Positions 16,586 through 29,388 of a stretch of 64,000 bases of DNA are shown here, piece after piece; position 1 is the stretch's first letter; each line of letters opens with the position of its first letter. The stretch covers positions 203,501 through 267,500 of the forward strand of contig PUQB01000294.1 in NCBI GenBank assembly GCA_003024785.1. The letters are read 5' to 3'. The notes beneath the pieces were generated by a model. It worked only from the letters and a program-made list of their open reading frames with translations, was not told where the DNA came from and did no database searches. Origin of the DNA: Selaginella tamariscina (Eukaryota > Streptophyta > Lycopodiopsida > Selaginellales > Selaginellaceae). The position numbers were made by a program, and so were the translations under genes.

Positions 16586-19500
16586 TATTAACTATTTTAT
16601 GTTTATTGAATATATTTTGAAAATAATTTCTTATTTTTACTTTAACTATCTATTAATGCATTCCGTTATTTGATATTTTCTCTTGTATTTATAACTAAAA
16701 TGTTAAATAATGCTTAATAAATATTAATAATGTTTTAAAATGATTAAGTCACAATGGAAAAAAACCAAATATAGCTGTTAGTCTCAGTGTATTTAATTTA
16801 AATAATAATATATATTAACGATTAGTAAAATAAAGTCTCAAATTAATCAATATGTGACTGTAAGATACATACATAATCATTAATTTAAGATTTTATATGA
16901 ATTTTGATATTTTATTAATATTAATTAATATTCTTTAAATTAAATACACTAATATCATCAATATATTCAATTAATTCTGACTATATTCTTTGTGACTTAA
17001 TCATTTTAAAACATTATTGATATTTATTATGATTATTTATTTTTTATTAATAAATATTAAATTATGAAAAATATTAAATTAATGAATATGTGATACTAGT
17101 AATTGATATACACATAGTGTTTTTCATAAATATTTTTGAAATATCTGTGATTTATTTATTTTAAATATATTCAACCTCTTGATTGAATATAAATAAAGAT
17201 ATTAGCTGACTATTGAGCAAGGATTTAAAATATCTTAAACATTATTAATATTATTTATTATGATGTATATAACAATGCATTTTATTGATTTATAATGATA
17301 AAACAATATTAATCTTTTTATAATTAGTGACTTCATATGAAAGAGGGATTATTTAATGTAAAATAAAAATAAGATTTATTTCTCAATAATTTGAATTAAC
17401 TTCAAATTTATAATGTCTAGTGATTCTATTATAATTATTAAGTATTAATAAATCATTTTCTTAATATTCATGAATTAGGTTTATTTAAGCTAGTTTATGT
17501 TGTTTTATAAATATTTCTAACCAAAACTTTAAGTTTGTAAATAAGCTTATATATTTTATTTAAAAATAGTTTTATATTTATACCTTCTAAATAAATTTAT
17601 TAAATGGACTCATTTATTGTTTTGTTTTTTTAAATTTTATGATTTTCATATACATCATCTATAATTATTTTTCATTTATGTGTAAACACTTATTAATTTA
17701 AAGTATAAAGTTGAAGAGAAAGTTACTATCTATTTAATCTTAATCATTTTAAAAAAAAAATTATAATTATAATTAGTTAAGAAAATCAAAATAATTAACA
17801 AATTCTTTGGAAGTCTTTTTTATATAATATCAACTTCGTTAAATAATTTCTCAAACAAATGTATTGTTTTTGCAAAATTAAATAATTTAATTTTTAGTAA
17901 AGGCATTAAATAATGTGTTTAATGTATTTATTATAATCATTGGTAAATTACATTATTTATTTATTAGATTAATAATTATATAATAAAAACCTTTTAACTT
18001 CATAATTGAAACAATAGATTCAAATTCATAAAATAAACAAAGTTAAAACAAAAAAAGGAAACTCTCAAATGTAATTTAATTTTAATTGTGTGTGTATGTT
18101 TTTAATTAAAAACAATAATTTTAAATACATTTTATCAAAGTTCTAATTTAATGAGTTAATCACATAAATATTCTTGATGTATGTTATGTATCTTTAATAT
18201 TAAGTAATGATTTTAGATATACAAAATAAATACATATTTATAAGTTGTATGTTTTTATATTGTAAGTAAAAATCTTAAAACATATGAATAAATACATGTT
18301 GTAAGTTGAGTGTCTTTGTATTTATTTAAATCTTTATAATATATGGGATTATATGTTATGTTTTAGTCTCAATAAAATACATTATTTATTTATTAATTTA
18401 GTAATTAATTAAAAATATTAATTAAAATCATGTTACACATTTAAAGTGGAATGACATGCTTGACTTAATGACCAAAAAAACATATAATAATTTCATATCA
18501 AAATAAAACCAATAAAGAATTCATATATTTCTTATAATATTTATATATGCATATGAAATTCTTTTTATTATAAGTTATATATTAAAGTATATATACACAT
18601 TTACATATATTTTAACTTTTATTATCAAAGAGACATTATAATTTTGAAGGTTATTAAAGTAAAGATTCAAACTTATAATTTTGAAGGTGTTTAAAATATT
18701 CTTGTTTATCAATTAAAAATAAATTAATTACTAAAATAATTTTTATTTTAATTTACCTTTGGTGTTTATGTATTTGGTACTAATGTTTTAATACACATTG
18801 TTTATACTAAACACAATTAATAACCATTATTCATATGCACACACATCAACACCATTCGTAACCTCATACGAAGGCACACCCTTGCACACACACTCAAAAG
18901 AGTTTTCTTAATTATGAATTAATTACAACATAAATAATGTATTTTAACTAGTAAGAACGTGGCTATAATGTATGTAAAATAAAAAAGTTAAAACAAGCAG
19001 GTATTTTATAAAAAATCATATATATCAAAAATAATTTAGTAATATTATATGTTCAGCCCATGATGTTATTTTTTTTGCCACATTTTCATACAAAGAAATG
19101 ATTTTTGATTGTCGTACTTAATTAGTTAAATAATGAATTAAATTATATATATATATATAAGTTTGACATTTATTTAAAATATAAAGTTTAAAACATGCAT
19201 ACATATAAATAATTAATTATAATTTTCTTGTAACAACTAAAGTCATTGATATACTAAAGTCAATTCTATATATGCATCAATTATTAGATTAAGCCTTAAT
19301 ATCTTTATTCCTATTTGCCTTTGTTAATTAAGAGTTTGGATTAATCCAAGTACATAATAAGTTACATATTTAATAAACATAAAAAATTATGAAAGAATTA
19401 CATAAAAATCAATTAACAATTGTTAAAAGTAAAATAAAAAGCATGATGTCAATAATTAAAATATTTTTTTAAAATATATTTCACCTTATACATGGTGAAA

Positions 19501-20098
19501 TGATGATAGTTTTTTGCCTTAACTTAAATATTAAATGCTTTATATGTTTAAAATAAAAGTTAGATTTATTTTAATGAGATGGATTAAACTTGAACTTATA
19601 ATGGGCCAAACACACTGATAATTAATTTGATTATTTTACCTTTAACACTCTTTGTTACACACTATGATATTTATAATTAATCTTGTAAATCTGATGATTA
19701 ATAATTAAATTATTTTTGAATTTATTTTGTTTTGCATTCTTTCTTAATTAATTTAATAAAAGAATATTAATTACTATACCTATGCATTTTTATATAAGTT
19801 AATATGTCTTCAAAGGCAATGTTAACTTGGTTAACTTTTTAAAGGGAAACATAGCATCATTTTTATAAGTTTAGCATTAAATTTAAGCATTAAACTTCAA
19901 TTATTCATTTTTAATAAGTTATTATATTTCATACAAAGGTTTTATATAATGTTTTTTAATTCTTCTCAATTTATGATATAACAAGGTCATAAGGTTTAAG
20001 TGTGGATGTGGTAGTTGGTTTAAAATGATAAATTCGGATTTTATTTATATATTTTAAATCTAGCTTATAAATATTTTTTCCTTGTGAGTAAATTTTTA
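15163..20098. other. AT-rich intergenic DNA with no gene seen
   Basis: Almost 5 kb of very AT-rich sequence with no domain-bearing ORF. It contains a pure (TA)n run of about 45 bp at 16536-16580 and many short TTTATTA/TAATTAAT motifs. The first few hundred bases are the 3' flank of gyrase B. I could not define element boundaries. Confidence 0.6.
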
Positions 20099-20195
20099 AA
20101 TTAATCTAAAACCTTGAATTATGTGTGAATAACATAAGTTAAACATAGTTTAATTATGTTATTTCACACATAATTCAAGGTTTAGATTAATTTAA
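20099..20195. repeat. Long hairpin (inverted repeat), MITE-like
   Basis: Two arms of about 40 bp, around 20099-20138 and 20152-20195, are near-perfect reverse complements. The shared core AAACCTTGAATTATGTGTGA is followed by one bulged A, with a loop of only about 14 bp. It lies about 155 bp from the left LTR of the gypsy element. It has no coding content and could be a small foldback element. Confidence 0.8.
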
Positions 20196-20350
20196 TCAAA
20201 TTAACTATTTTTATAGTGCACAACAACTATTGAAATTAATCATAGTAGTGCGTAATAAAATGAATTAACTAGATTAATTGTACTTTTATAAAACTAACCA
20301 AATTAAATCAGTGTGTTTGGACACAATGTCTATGTGTATTTATTTATGGT

Positions 20351-20507
20351 TGTGAGAGCTCGGAATATAGAAATGTGTATCTCCATTAATTCAAAACCCT
20401 AACTTATATACAAAAGCGAGTGGTCCAATTGAACCAATCCGACGGTTATCAAAATCCACTATGCTAATAATAATATGTGCACATGAGCCGTACACATGGA
20501 TCTTACA
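20351..20507 (-). repeat. 3' LTR of the gypsy element
   Basis: 157 bp, similar along its length to 24984-25142. On the plus strand it reads TGTGAGAGCTCGG...GGATCTTACA. The first-base differences and several internal substitutions relative to the other LTR show an old insertion. Confidence 0.88.
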
Positions 20508-20539
20508 TCATCCCCTCCTCTCGGAAGGGTGTAAGTTGG

Positions 20540-21860
20540 TTAGGGTTCTCTTGTAGACGGGCCCGGATCTGGAGGAACATCAGGAGGAGGCACTGGTGGA
20601 TCTGTAGGTGGCACAACTTGTTCCCGTTGCACAAAATGCTTCAACCGTTGTACATGTACAATCTCCGGAGGATCGGGTTGAATGTCATGCCGAACCTCAT
20701 AAACCTGTGGCCCTACTTGCCGTAGCACTCGATACGGTCCTTTCCACTGAGGAAGGAGACTCTTAGCTAAACCACGTACCGTAAGCTTGGGAAAACGAAC
20801 CAACACCAAATTGTAGGAGGACGATGATGAGTTGTAGCGTTGTTGTTATCCTACTTGTACGCGGCCAAGTGTTTTGCTGACTCCGCACGAACCAATGGAA
20901 GAATGCTCGTCAGATACCGATCCCATGACCTAGCATCAGCAGCTCGCAGTAACCGAGAAGGCAAAAACTCCGTTGGCAACACCGGGTCATGACCATACAA
21001 GAGCTTATATGGGGAAGTACCAATGGAACTTTGAACTCCAGTGACATAAGCATATCGGAGAGACGGCAGATAACCATCCCAATCCGAATGTTGAAAGTTC
21101 ACATACTTTGCGATCATCCCCTTGAAGGTTCTGACGAGCCGTTCCACTAAACCATCTGTCTGAGGATGATAAGCACTTGTGAAAGTGTGGCGTATCCCTA
21201 GTCGAGATGTCAAAACATGAAATGCCTCAGCCATAAATGCAGGACCATTATCCGAGAGAATTCGCTCCGGACAAGAATGCTGAAACACGACCCGATTAGG
21301 AGAAACTGACCAACAGCAGAAGCAGTCGCACTAGCAAGAGCACCAACTTCTACCCAACGAGTTAGGTAATCAGAAGCAATAATAACGTACTCGTTACCAG
21401 CAGTTGACCGCGGAAAAGGTCCCATCAAATCAAATGCCACCAATTCAAACGGACGAGAAACTGCAATTGACTCCAACCGTCCTTCCGAAGCACATGGGGG
21501 AGTATTGCGAGCTTGGCACCACACACAGCTACGCACATACCGAATCACATCTCCTCGCAACTCCGGCCAATAGAAAGATCTGCGCAGCTTCTCCATCACC
21601 CGACGATGTCCCATGTGCCCGCCAAGAATAGGAGAGTCATGGTAAGCATGGAGGAAGCGTGGAATGAAGATTGAAGGCACCAAACCGCAAAGGATCATCT
21701 GGATCAGTCCCCACAAAATAAAGAAGGTCATCCTGAAGGCGATACTGTGAATGTAAATGCCTGAAAGGCAAGTCATCAGCAAGTGATGCAGGATTCTCAA
21801 ACCCATCACGAAGCCTTCGAATCCACGGCTCAACCTTTTGAGCTTCCCGAACCTCATCCA
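20540..21860 (-). pseudogene. Gypsy integrase region
   Basis: Minus-strand frames give the HHCC zinc domain (GHMGH, then CVWC about 30 residues on), AFDLMGPF with the first catalytic Asp, ILSDNGPAF with the second, and YHPQTDGLVERLV with the Glu. The C-terminal GPY/F module follows as LPQWKGPYRVL at about 20715-20750. The protein then ends in a Pro-rich tail. No chromodomain is visible. The catalytic core is split between two frames near 21290, so the copy is inactive as read. Confidence 0.9.
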
Positions 21861-21869
21861 AAGACGGCA

Positions 21870-23640
21870 AATCTAACTCTGCATTCTGCGGACACTGAAC
21901 GTCAAGCACAGCAACTGCTGATGGTACGGAATCTTCATCCAAAAAGTCCACTGAAGCTGGAACAACTGGTTCCTCTGGGGCAACAGAAGAGAGAGAAGGT
22001 GGAAGAGGAGCCCGAGAAAGAGCATCAGCATCAGCCATGGAACTCCTGGGATGAACAACTTCAAAGTCGTAAATTTGAAGTTTCAAGGCCCACCGAGCAG
22101 TACGCCAATCAAATTCTTCGCTTCAACAACGAAGTGACTGCTGCATGATCCTTCCAACAACGTCCGCGAACCATGCAAGTAGGCATGGAGCTTCTCAAAA
22201 CCCCAAACTGCTGCTAGACACTCCTTTTCTTGTGGAGTAATTCACCTCTGCTGGCTGCAATGTACGGCTGATGTACGCAATGGGATGTCGTTGGCCAGGA
22301 ACACTCGTACTCTCCTGCATCAATACGCCCCGAGGCCGATGTCAGAAGCATCTACACGCAAGATGAAAGGACGGGTAATCCGGGTACGCCAAAACTGGAG
22401 GAGTCGTCAACAACTCTTTGAGATCTGCAAATGCCTGCTTGCAATCCTTAGACCAAACAAAAGAAGTCATTGACGATTTCAACAACGCGCGCAACGGTGC
22501 AGTACGATCTGAAAGATGATCCACAAAACGACCCAGATATTGTACCTTGCCAAGAAAGCGTTGCACATCATTCACACACTTTGGCGTAGGGAACTTCAAA
22601 ACTGCAACTAGTTTGTCAGGATCGACTTGCAAACCTTCACGTGAAATGCGATAACCCAGATAAGTGGTGTCCTTTGATCCAAACACACACTTAGATGGCT
22701 TCAACTTCAAACCAACTTCCCGCAGCGATCCAAAACCTTACGTACATCACCGACATGCTCCTCCCGTTCCATCCGAATGGATCAAAACATCATCGATGAA
22801 ATCGGCAGTCACCTCCGGCATGTCGCAAAGAACCTCATCTCGGCATGTCGCAAAGAACCTTCCATATACGCTGGAAAGTTGCTGGAGCATTGCTCAAACC
22901 GAAAGGCATCACCAAGAACTCGTACAGGCCAAATGGTAAAAGCAGTCTTGGGAATGTCCATGTCAGCCATCGGAACTTGCCAATATCCAGATGCGAGATC
23001 TAACTTGGTGAACCAACGGCTCCGCCCAGTCGATCCAAAAGGTCTGCAGTATGAGGAAGTGGGTACACATCTGAGACGGTTACCTCATTTAACGGGCGAT
23101 AATCAATGCAGAATCGAACGCTCCCATCAGGCTTCGTCACAAGGTGAGGTTCGCACGCCCAAGGACTTCGAGATTCCGGATAACACTTCTCCAACATCTC
23201 TTTGACATTCGCTCGTAAGATCTTGAGCTCCTTTGGTGATCGACCCGAACAGGTACCTTGATTGGCCTAGCTTCTCCAGTTGGAATAGGGTGGCGTGTCG
23301 CAATCTTGGCCCCAGATGACAAGTCGAAGTTGAAAAGATCAGCATACTCCTTCTTGAGTTGATCAACAACTACAGCACGACGATCATTGATGGATCCAGA
23401 AGAAAAGGAAGAGCATGAAGGGAAAATGGTTGGAAATAAGGGTGAGACAAAAGTGATGGAAGCAGAGGTGGAAGCAGATGGACGAAGTGGAATAAAAGTA
23501 AGAAGGAATGGAAAAAGACGAGGGAAGTCAAACAAGGGGGAGACTTTTCAAAGTCACACTTGGCATGATTGCGAGTTAACCAATCCATACCAAGAATAAG
23601 GTGAAAAGCTTGACTCGGCACCACCCGCAAAGATTGAAGC
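21870..23640 (-). pseudogene. Gypsy reverse transcriptase and RNase H region
   Basis: RT motifs are seen as FVTKPDGSVRFCIDYRPLNE-type sequence at about 23160-23035 and FIDDVLIHSDG, the catalytic x-x-DD, at about 22770-22805. Next come the thumb-like YLGYRISREGLQVDP, LGKVQYLGRFVDHLSDR and KDCKQAFADLKELL. RNase H follows but is fragmented, with changes of frame near 22150-22350. A 25-bp tandem duplication of CGGCATGTCGCAAAGAACCT at about 22817-22866 interrupts the segment just before the DD motif. Confidence 0.88.
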
Positions 23641-24744
23641 TCGAGCTCACATCATCCACACGAACAACAATGTCCACTTCATCCCGCGAACAAGCATGAG
23701 TGTGTCCGTTGCCGTACAGAATAAAGACTGTTCTACCGCACGACGCAAATGAACGATGCAACGTGTAGTAACAGATTGAGAAATAGAGGACAAACTCGAA
23801 CCTGTATCCACAACTGAAAGGAAAACAGGACGTGACGTGTGATTAAACGAGCTTGAAAAGTAAAACCGGATGATTGGTGCTGAGTGAACCCCTTGATGAT
23901 ACTCCCGAAAGAAAGACGAAGGGGTCACTAATTTATTTGCATGAGGACCGGAAGATCCACCGCATCACAACCTTCCATTATTGCAGCACCAACCAGACAT
24001 TGTTGACGCCATGGCCTCCATCTCGAAAAATGGGGGACGCCAATCGGGAAACCGTTAATAGCGCCGATACGTGTGTCAACCTCATCACACGCCCATCAAC
24101 GAACTGCACGTCCGTCCTCGTCCACAGGCCTTGTGCTGGTACACGAGCGGCAACAGCCTCAACCTCCATCGGAGCAGGTCCATCCCCAACATGAAGTGGA
24201 ACGAGAGCATGTGAAGGCAAGTGGGAGAGGTGACGACTCATATCGTTGTGCCAGCCTCAAAGCATCGTCAAGAGTCACTGGAGCTAGTGCATGCACAAGC
24301 CCCACAAGGTCTTGACGAAGTGCTGGCCACAACATACCTAACTTGATGCGTTCCGACATGTTAGGTTCTGCACGCAGCAAAAGGCTTCGAAAGCGAACAC
24401 AAACTGCATCACCGACTCAGATGGTCCTAAGAATACAATGCAATGCTGAAAAGCATCATCACAGTCATCCATGCCCAAATGCACGTTTGAAGATCTCTGA
24501 AGAATATTCCAATCTCCACGAGTTGCAACATCCAACCATTGTACCACTGCAACGCCGTCCTTAAGACAAGTAGGAAACTTGTGCAAACACTGAGCACCGT
24601 CCCACGAATGATATGTGGCAACCACAGTGAAGTGGTCAAACCAATGGTACACATTTCAAGATTTCCACGAAAGAAATCCGGCCGGACACGGGGGTTTGCA
24701 ACTTGAGTAGGAGGAGTACCCTGGACTGTGAATGCTGCCATCAA
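23641..24744 (-). pseudogene. Gypsy gag and protease region
   Basis: Starts near an ATG at 24741 (MAAFTVQGTPPTQVANP). Gag-like sequence runs in at least three frames to about 24000, including LGMLWPALRQDLVGLVHALAP and LAQRYESS, typical of the gag C-terminus. After a further break the retropepsin motif VVDTGSSLSSIS appears at about 23795-23830. No zinc knuckle is obvious. Frame changes are frequent. Confidence 0.75.
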
Positions 24745-24983
24745 CTAAGAATGATTGGTCAGTTGCATATGCATGGCATCCAACAGCTGCATGAGTAACT
24801 GCTTCATAGACAAGGGATTTGCCTGTTGTGGATTTATGGATGAAGAAAAGATAAAATCTACAAGAAAGGAATAGATCTAGACAATGAAAAAGCTAGACCT
24901 AAGAAGACAAAGAAAATTGATAAAAAAGACGCAAATCCAAGCACTCCGTAGGGACCATTAGAGTTGCCCCTCGCCTCCACCAA

Positions 24984-25142
24984 TGTAAGAGCTCAGAATA
25001 TAGAAAGGTGTATCTCCATTAGTTTAAAAACCCTAACTTATACAAGAGCAAGTGGTCCAGATTGAATCTAATCCGACGGCTATCAAAATCCACTACGCTA
25101 ATAATAGTATGTGCACATGCAGTCGTACACGTGGATCTTACA
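24984..25142 (-). repeat. 5' LTR of the gypsy element
   Basis: 159 bp with perfect terminal inverted repeats TGTAAGA/TCTTACA. In element orientation it has a TATA-like CTTGTATAAG followed by TTAGGGTT. Only 50 bp separate it from the next LTR element, whose LTR has the same layout. Confidence 0.88.
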
Positions 25143-25192
25143 TGGCTAATTTTAGCTAAGTTTTTATTCTTAATGAATTCATAAATTAGGAT

Positions 25193-25355
25193 TGTGAGAT
25201 CCATAAATACATGTATATATATATGGGTATTACCTTGTTAGATAATATATTAATTATAGTAGTATAGCATATGGACTATCGAATTGGGACTAAATTTGGT
25301 CTTGTATATAAGCAAGGGTATAACCCTAATTAATATATATATTCTCATATCATGA
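25193..25355 (+). repeat. 5' LTR of the non-autonomous element
   Basis: About 155-165 bp. It contains the promoter-like CTTGTATATAAGCAAGG and the block CCCTAATTAATATA, which are also in the 3' copy. The exact 3' edge is uncertain because the two LTRs differ near their ends. Confidence 0.75.
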
Positions 25356-26990
25356 GCTTCATAATGGTGGAGGTGAGGTGCATTACAATTTATCCTAGAG
25401 AGCAAAGCTTTTTGGCAGTGCTTTATTTAGTGCTTGGGATTGTATTTTGAGTTTTATTCTCTCATTCTTTTGTAGATAATATCTGTTTTAGCTTTTCGCA
25501 AGATCTAGTTCCTAACTTTAGATCTATTCTTCTTTTTTTTTTTTTTCTTTTCGTTCTCTTTTTCTACCATGCCACGCCGTCATCATCGAGAAGTGGTTAA
25601 TCCAAAGTTGCAAATGATGCATCATTGGTATCATCTGACAACATTATTCATGTGACTATGCCCTTTTCAGATCAAGCTTTTGGTGCTGTGAGGTATGATT
25701 ATGTTGATGCTGCATCCATCCTTGGTATATTGTTGTCACCAATTTCTGTGGGAGATGATTACACAATTACTCCTATTCTTGGTGTCCTATTGTCTCTTGT
25801 TGATGTGGAATTAAATCATAATTGATTGAGAGTTATGGATGATGTTGTTAGTTTCTAAAGAATGTTCAAGGATCGAGTTTATGGGAAGCTCGAGTGGATT
25901 CCTGATTGTGATGAGGAATTTAAGCTTAAGTTTTTAAGGATAGTTATGCAAATGAGTTGGAGATCTCGCGGAGTAAGATAAATCTGCCATTTAATTCTCT
26001 TTTTTTCCCTTTTTCTCTTTCCCAATCTTTTCATATTTCTCGGTCTAAGCCACCTTTTCATGTTCTTAGTGTTTCTTTCTCATTTACAGTATTTTCTGCT
26101 CTTGGCCCGTCAATCATTTGTGACTCTTATGATTTTCATTTTCTCATACTAATTTAGATGTTACGTGAAATCGAGAATCTTGCTTTTATTTCGTTCACAG
26201 AGTCTTTAATTATTTCTGGTGTTGGAAAATCCCATGTTCTAAGGATTAAATCACTTTTGTTAAAATTTGAGGTTGAGTGTATTTCCCCGATTATGGATGT
26301 CATTGAAACTCTTTGCCTTACCATTGTTGCTAAGAAGTTTTTCTATTTTTAAGAGAGCATGGACTTTTTTATTGGTTTTTCCATCTTAAGTGTTGAGCTA
26401 TGTGTTGAGGAGGTTGAACAATGTAACTCTCTAGTGGCTGAGGACAAGTGCAACGAGTTTGAACAAAGTCGCTTTTCGAAAAGGATAAGGAGGATGTGAA
26501 GAATGAATGGAGTGAGTCTGACTTCTCATGTGTGGTGTTGGACAAGGACGAAGGTCATGAGTCAAGTTAATATGGGTCTTGGATGTTGACCAAAGAGAAT
26601 ACATAAAGGCAAGTTCTATTCATGGTCATGAGTCTGAGTTAATGGTGGTCTCGGAGGACTTAAAGGCAAGATGTATCATTTGTTGCAATGGGATTTTATG
26701 GATTATAATGGCTCTCAAAGTCCTTGCTTGGGTTCAAAGTTATAACTGCGATTTTGGTTTGAACATTTGGCAATTGCACACGGAGTTGCAATTGGTTCAT
26801 CGGGATTTCATAATCGATTAATGTTTGTGTCATGGCTTTGGGTTTTATTTTTATCATGATTATTAATGACTACGTTGGTGTTGTGGGAGCTTCAAGTTCT
26901 TGTGACAATCTATAATTGCCCAGCTAAAGCTCCAAATGTTTCACCAAATTTATAACATCAAACTTTTCCTTTTCCCAGAGGGGAGGATGA

Positions 26991-27169
26991 TGTGGATCCA
27001 TAAATATATATAGATATATACAGTGTATATATATGTATTGCCTTGTTAAGTAATACATTAATTATATAGTATAGCATATGGACCGTTCAATTGGACCTAA
27101 ATTTAATTCATTCATTCTTGTATATAATTAGGGATCTAAACCCTAATTAATATACCTATTCTCACTTGC
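26991..27169 (+). repeat. 3' LTR of the non-autonomous element
   Basis: 179 bp directly after the polypurine tract and directly before the AGGAT target duplication. It differs from the 5' LTR by indels in TA-rich stretches and by scattered substitutions, so the insertion is not recent. Confidence 0.78.
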
Positions 27170-27174
27170 AGGAT

Positions 27175-29388
27175 TACTAATAAAAATGTTTGTAACCATT
27201 TGATAATTATTAGAAAAGCTGTAATTCTTTTAAATATAATATTAAGTATTTCTAATTAAAGTATAAAAGAATGTGTAAACTCAATCAATATTTTTAGGCT
27301 GATATATGTAATAAATAAATTTAATAAATATTTCTAAAACATATAAAGTTTTTAAGTTTGATATATATATTTTATTGAAGAATTGTTTTAAATGAATATG
27401 AAGAACAATATTAAATTCATTAAATGGTACAATAACTTATCTATTATTTGTTGTGTTTTATTTTAATTAGGTTATTTATATGTAAATACATAATAACTTA
27501 AGTGTAAAGCTAACAATGTTAAAATAAAATAGAAAAAGAGAGAGAACATCTATGTATTTATCTCAATCGATGTAAACTTTCTATAAATATGATTTAATTT
27601 AATTTTTATTAAATTTGTGTGTAAGATCTTCTTTGTTATTATAATCTATATATTCAAATCCAAACACACATTCACATATTTAAAAGTTGTGTGTTTATTA
27701 TATTTACTAAAGTCTTTAATAAACAATCTAAAATATTATTTCAAATTATAAAGATAAACTCAAGCCACAGTAAATACATAAAATGAACAAAGTTAAAACA
27801 AGAGAGATAACTCATTTTATCTCAATCATTGTAAACTTTCTTATATACAAATTTATTTTTAATTAATGTGAATGTGATATTCTTTGTTATTAAAAATTAT
27901 AATTTTTAATATATATATTCACATATTTGTCACATTTATAACTTAATGAGTCAACTTGTGTGGAGGATTTTTAAATATAAGTTGTGTCTTTATTGTATTT
28001 GTTTAATTCTTGTAAACCACACTATTTATTTATGTTATTTTTCCATTAGATTAATAATTAATTATAAATATTAATAAAATCATTTTACCTTTTTTAAGGA
28101 CCTCACTATAAACATAATAAATTTTAATTGTAAAGTTAACAAAGTTAAAATAAAAAATATTAGTCAAAATCATTTTACCATTTTTAAGTGTAATTTATAT
28201 TCTTAATCATAATAACATAACCAAATCTAAAGGCCTAATTAAAAATATAATAAGTTTTAAAGATAAAGTTAACCAAGTTAAAACAAGAGAGAAAGCTTAT
28301 CTTTCTGACACATGAAATAGCAAAAGGTAAAACATGGTTAAAGGTAAAACCTGATTAAATGGTTAAAGAAATTTAAATAATTATTATAAAAATTTAGAAT
28401 AATATTTTTGTCACATTTACCAAACGAAGAAATGACTTATTTAATTGACTGAATAGTCAACTAAAACACACATATTGAGTCTGATTTCAATGTTTATATA
28501 CATACGCACATGCTGCCTGTTCATAAATTACATTAACGAATAAACATTTATTTAAAATATTGAGTTTAATAACATGCATGCATATAAACCTGTGTATTGT
28601 ATAAGATCCGCAAGTGTATTGTCACACACACACACAAGCACCGTTTGTAAACATATAAATAAACATCATTACACCATAAATATGTAGCACACACCCTTTA
28701 ATAGAGTTGGGATAAGCTCAATGGAAAACCGCCATTTTATCTCTTAAGTATATATATGGCATGGCCTACGTGTATATTAAATATGTTTCCTACGTGTGTT
28801 TTTTTTATATAATCTGAGTCTACAGGTAAGTTACCTTATCAAGTTAAATGCATAATAGTAATTTCACTTAAACTTTGTATTATTATGTCTACATAAATAA
28901 TATATATATTCTCATTGGAGATGTACGTCTTGTAGTACAGCTACGACCTTGATAGACTTTCCATGTCTGTGTCTCATTGTCTCGCACTAGATGCGTGGAA
29001 CTACTTGTCAATGCGTTACGAAAGTCCATATTGTAGGTGGATAGAAGTTTCTTATATATATATTATATATACATAGTGGGGACAAGAGAACAAGAATATA
29101 TATTTATTCACGAGCACGTAGTAGAGAACATTATTCTCCCAACGATTTATATAGTGCAGTTTATGATACATAGAAATTGACAAGTAACCACACTATTTTA
29201 ACATAAAATTATTTTTTATAAGAAAAAGTTATAGTACATATCAAAAAAGAAAAAGCAAAAGCCACTCGTAATGTACAGACAAATCATCTGCTCACTCCGA
29301 GTCGGAGTGAGAGGTCTATTGTACCGTCTTCGTTGGGTACATCTGTATCCTCTCAGAGGTTCTCGGGTTAGCTGGTACTCTAAACCTG
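27175..29388. other. AT-rich intergenic DNA
   Basis: No coding signal. It includes near-repeats of phrases such as AAAGTTAAAACAAGAGAGA (about 27790 and 28270). The last 300-400 bp are probably the 3' flank and UTR of the minus-strand zinc-finger gene. Confidence 0.55.

Larger units (their letters stand above)
20351..25142 (-). mobile_element. Ty3/gypsy LTR retrotransposon, short LTRs, degenerate
   Basis: A complete but broken element transcribed on the minus strand. LTRs at 24984-25142 (5') and 20351-20507 (3') share most of their sequence; the right copy has the perfect ends TGTAAGA...TCTTACA. Inside the 5' LTR, two bases in, is TGGTGGAGGCGAGGGG, a plausible primer-binding site for a tRNA other than initiator Met. 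Before the 3' LTR is the polypurine tract GAGAGGAGGGGATGA. The order gag, protease, RT, RNase H, integrase is the gypsy order. Reading frames are broken at several places. The 5-bp flanks (ATGGT and TGGCT) are not an exact target duplication. Confidence 0.9.
25193..27169 (+). mobile_element. Short non-autonomous LTR retrotransposon
   Basis: Related sequences at 25193-~25355 and 26991-27169 form a pair of LTRs (TGTGAGATCC and TGTGGATCC starts, a shared TAGTATAGCATATGGAC block, shared CCCTAATTAATAT near the end). The 5-bp target duplication AGGAT is present at 25188-25192 and 27170-27174. A primer-binding-site-like TGGTGGAGGTGAGG lies after the 5' LTR and the polypurine tract AGAGGGGAGGATGA before the 3' LTR. 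The 1.6-kb interior has no RT, integrase or protease motif; one stretch (25625-25825) encodes 66 residues of unknown type. It probably moves with enzymes of a gypsy relative. Confidence 0.85.

Noticed and set aside
15163..20098. Possible hidden gene or centromere-type satellite in the 5-kb AT-rich block
   Set aside because: No ORF with domain content and no regular higher-order repeat period could be seen by eye.
23137..23630. Phe/Leu/Ser-rich minus-strand ORF in the gypsy element that looks like a membrane protein
   Set aside because: It lies between protease and RT of the element and joins RT motifs at one end; the hydrophobic look comes from TTC/CTT-rich sequence.
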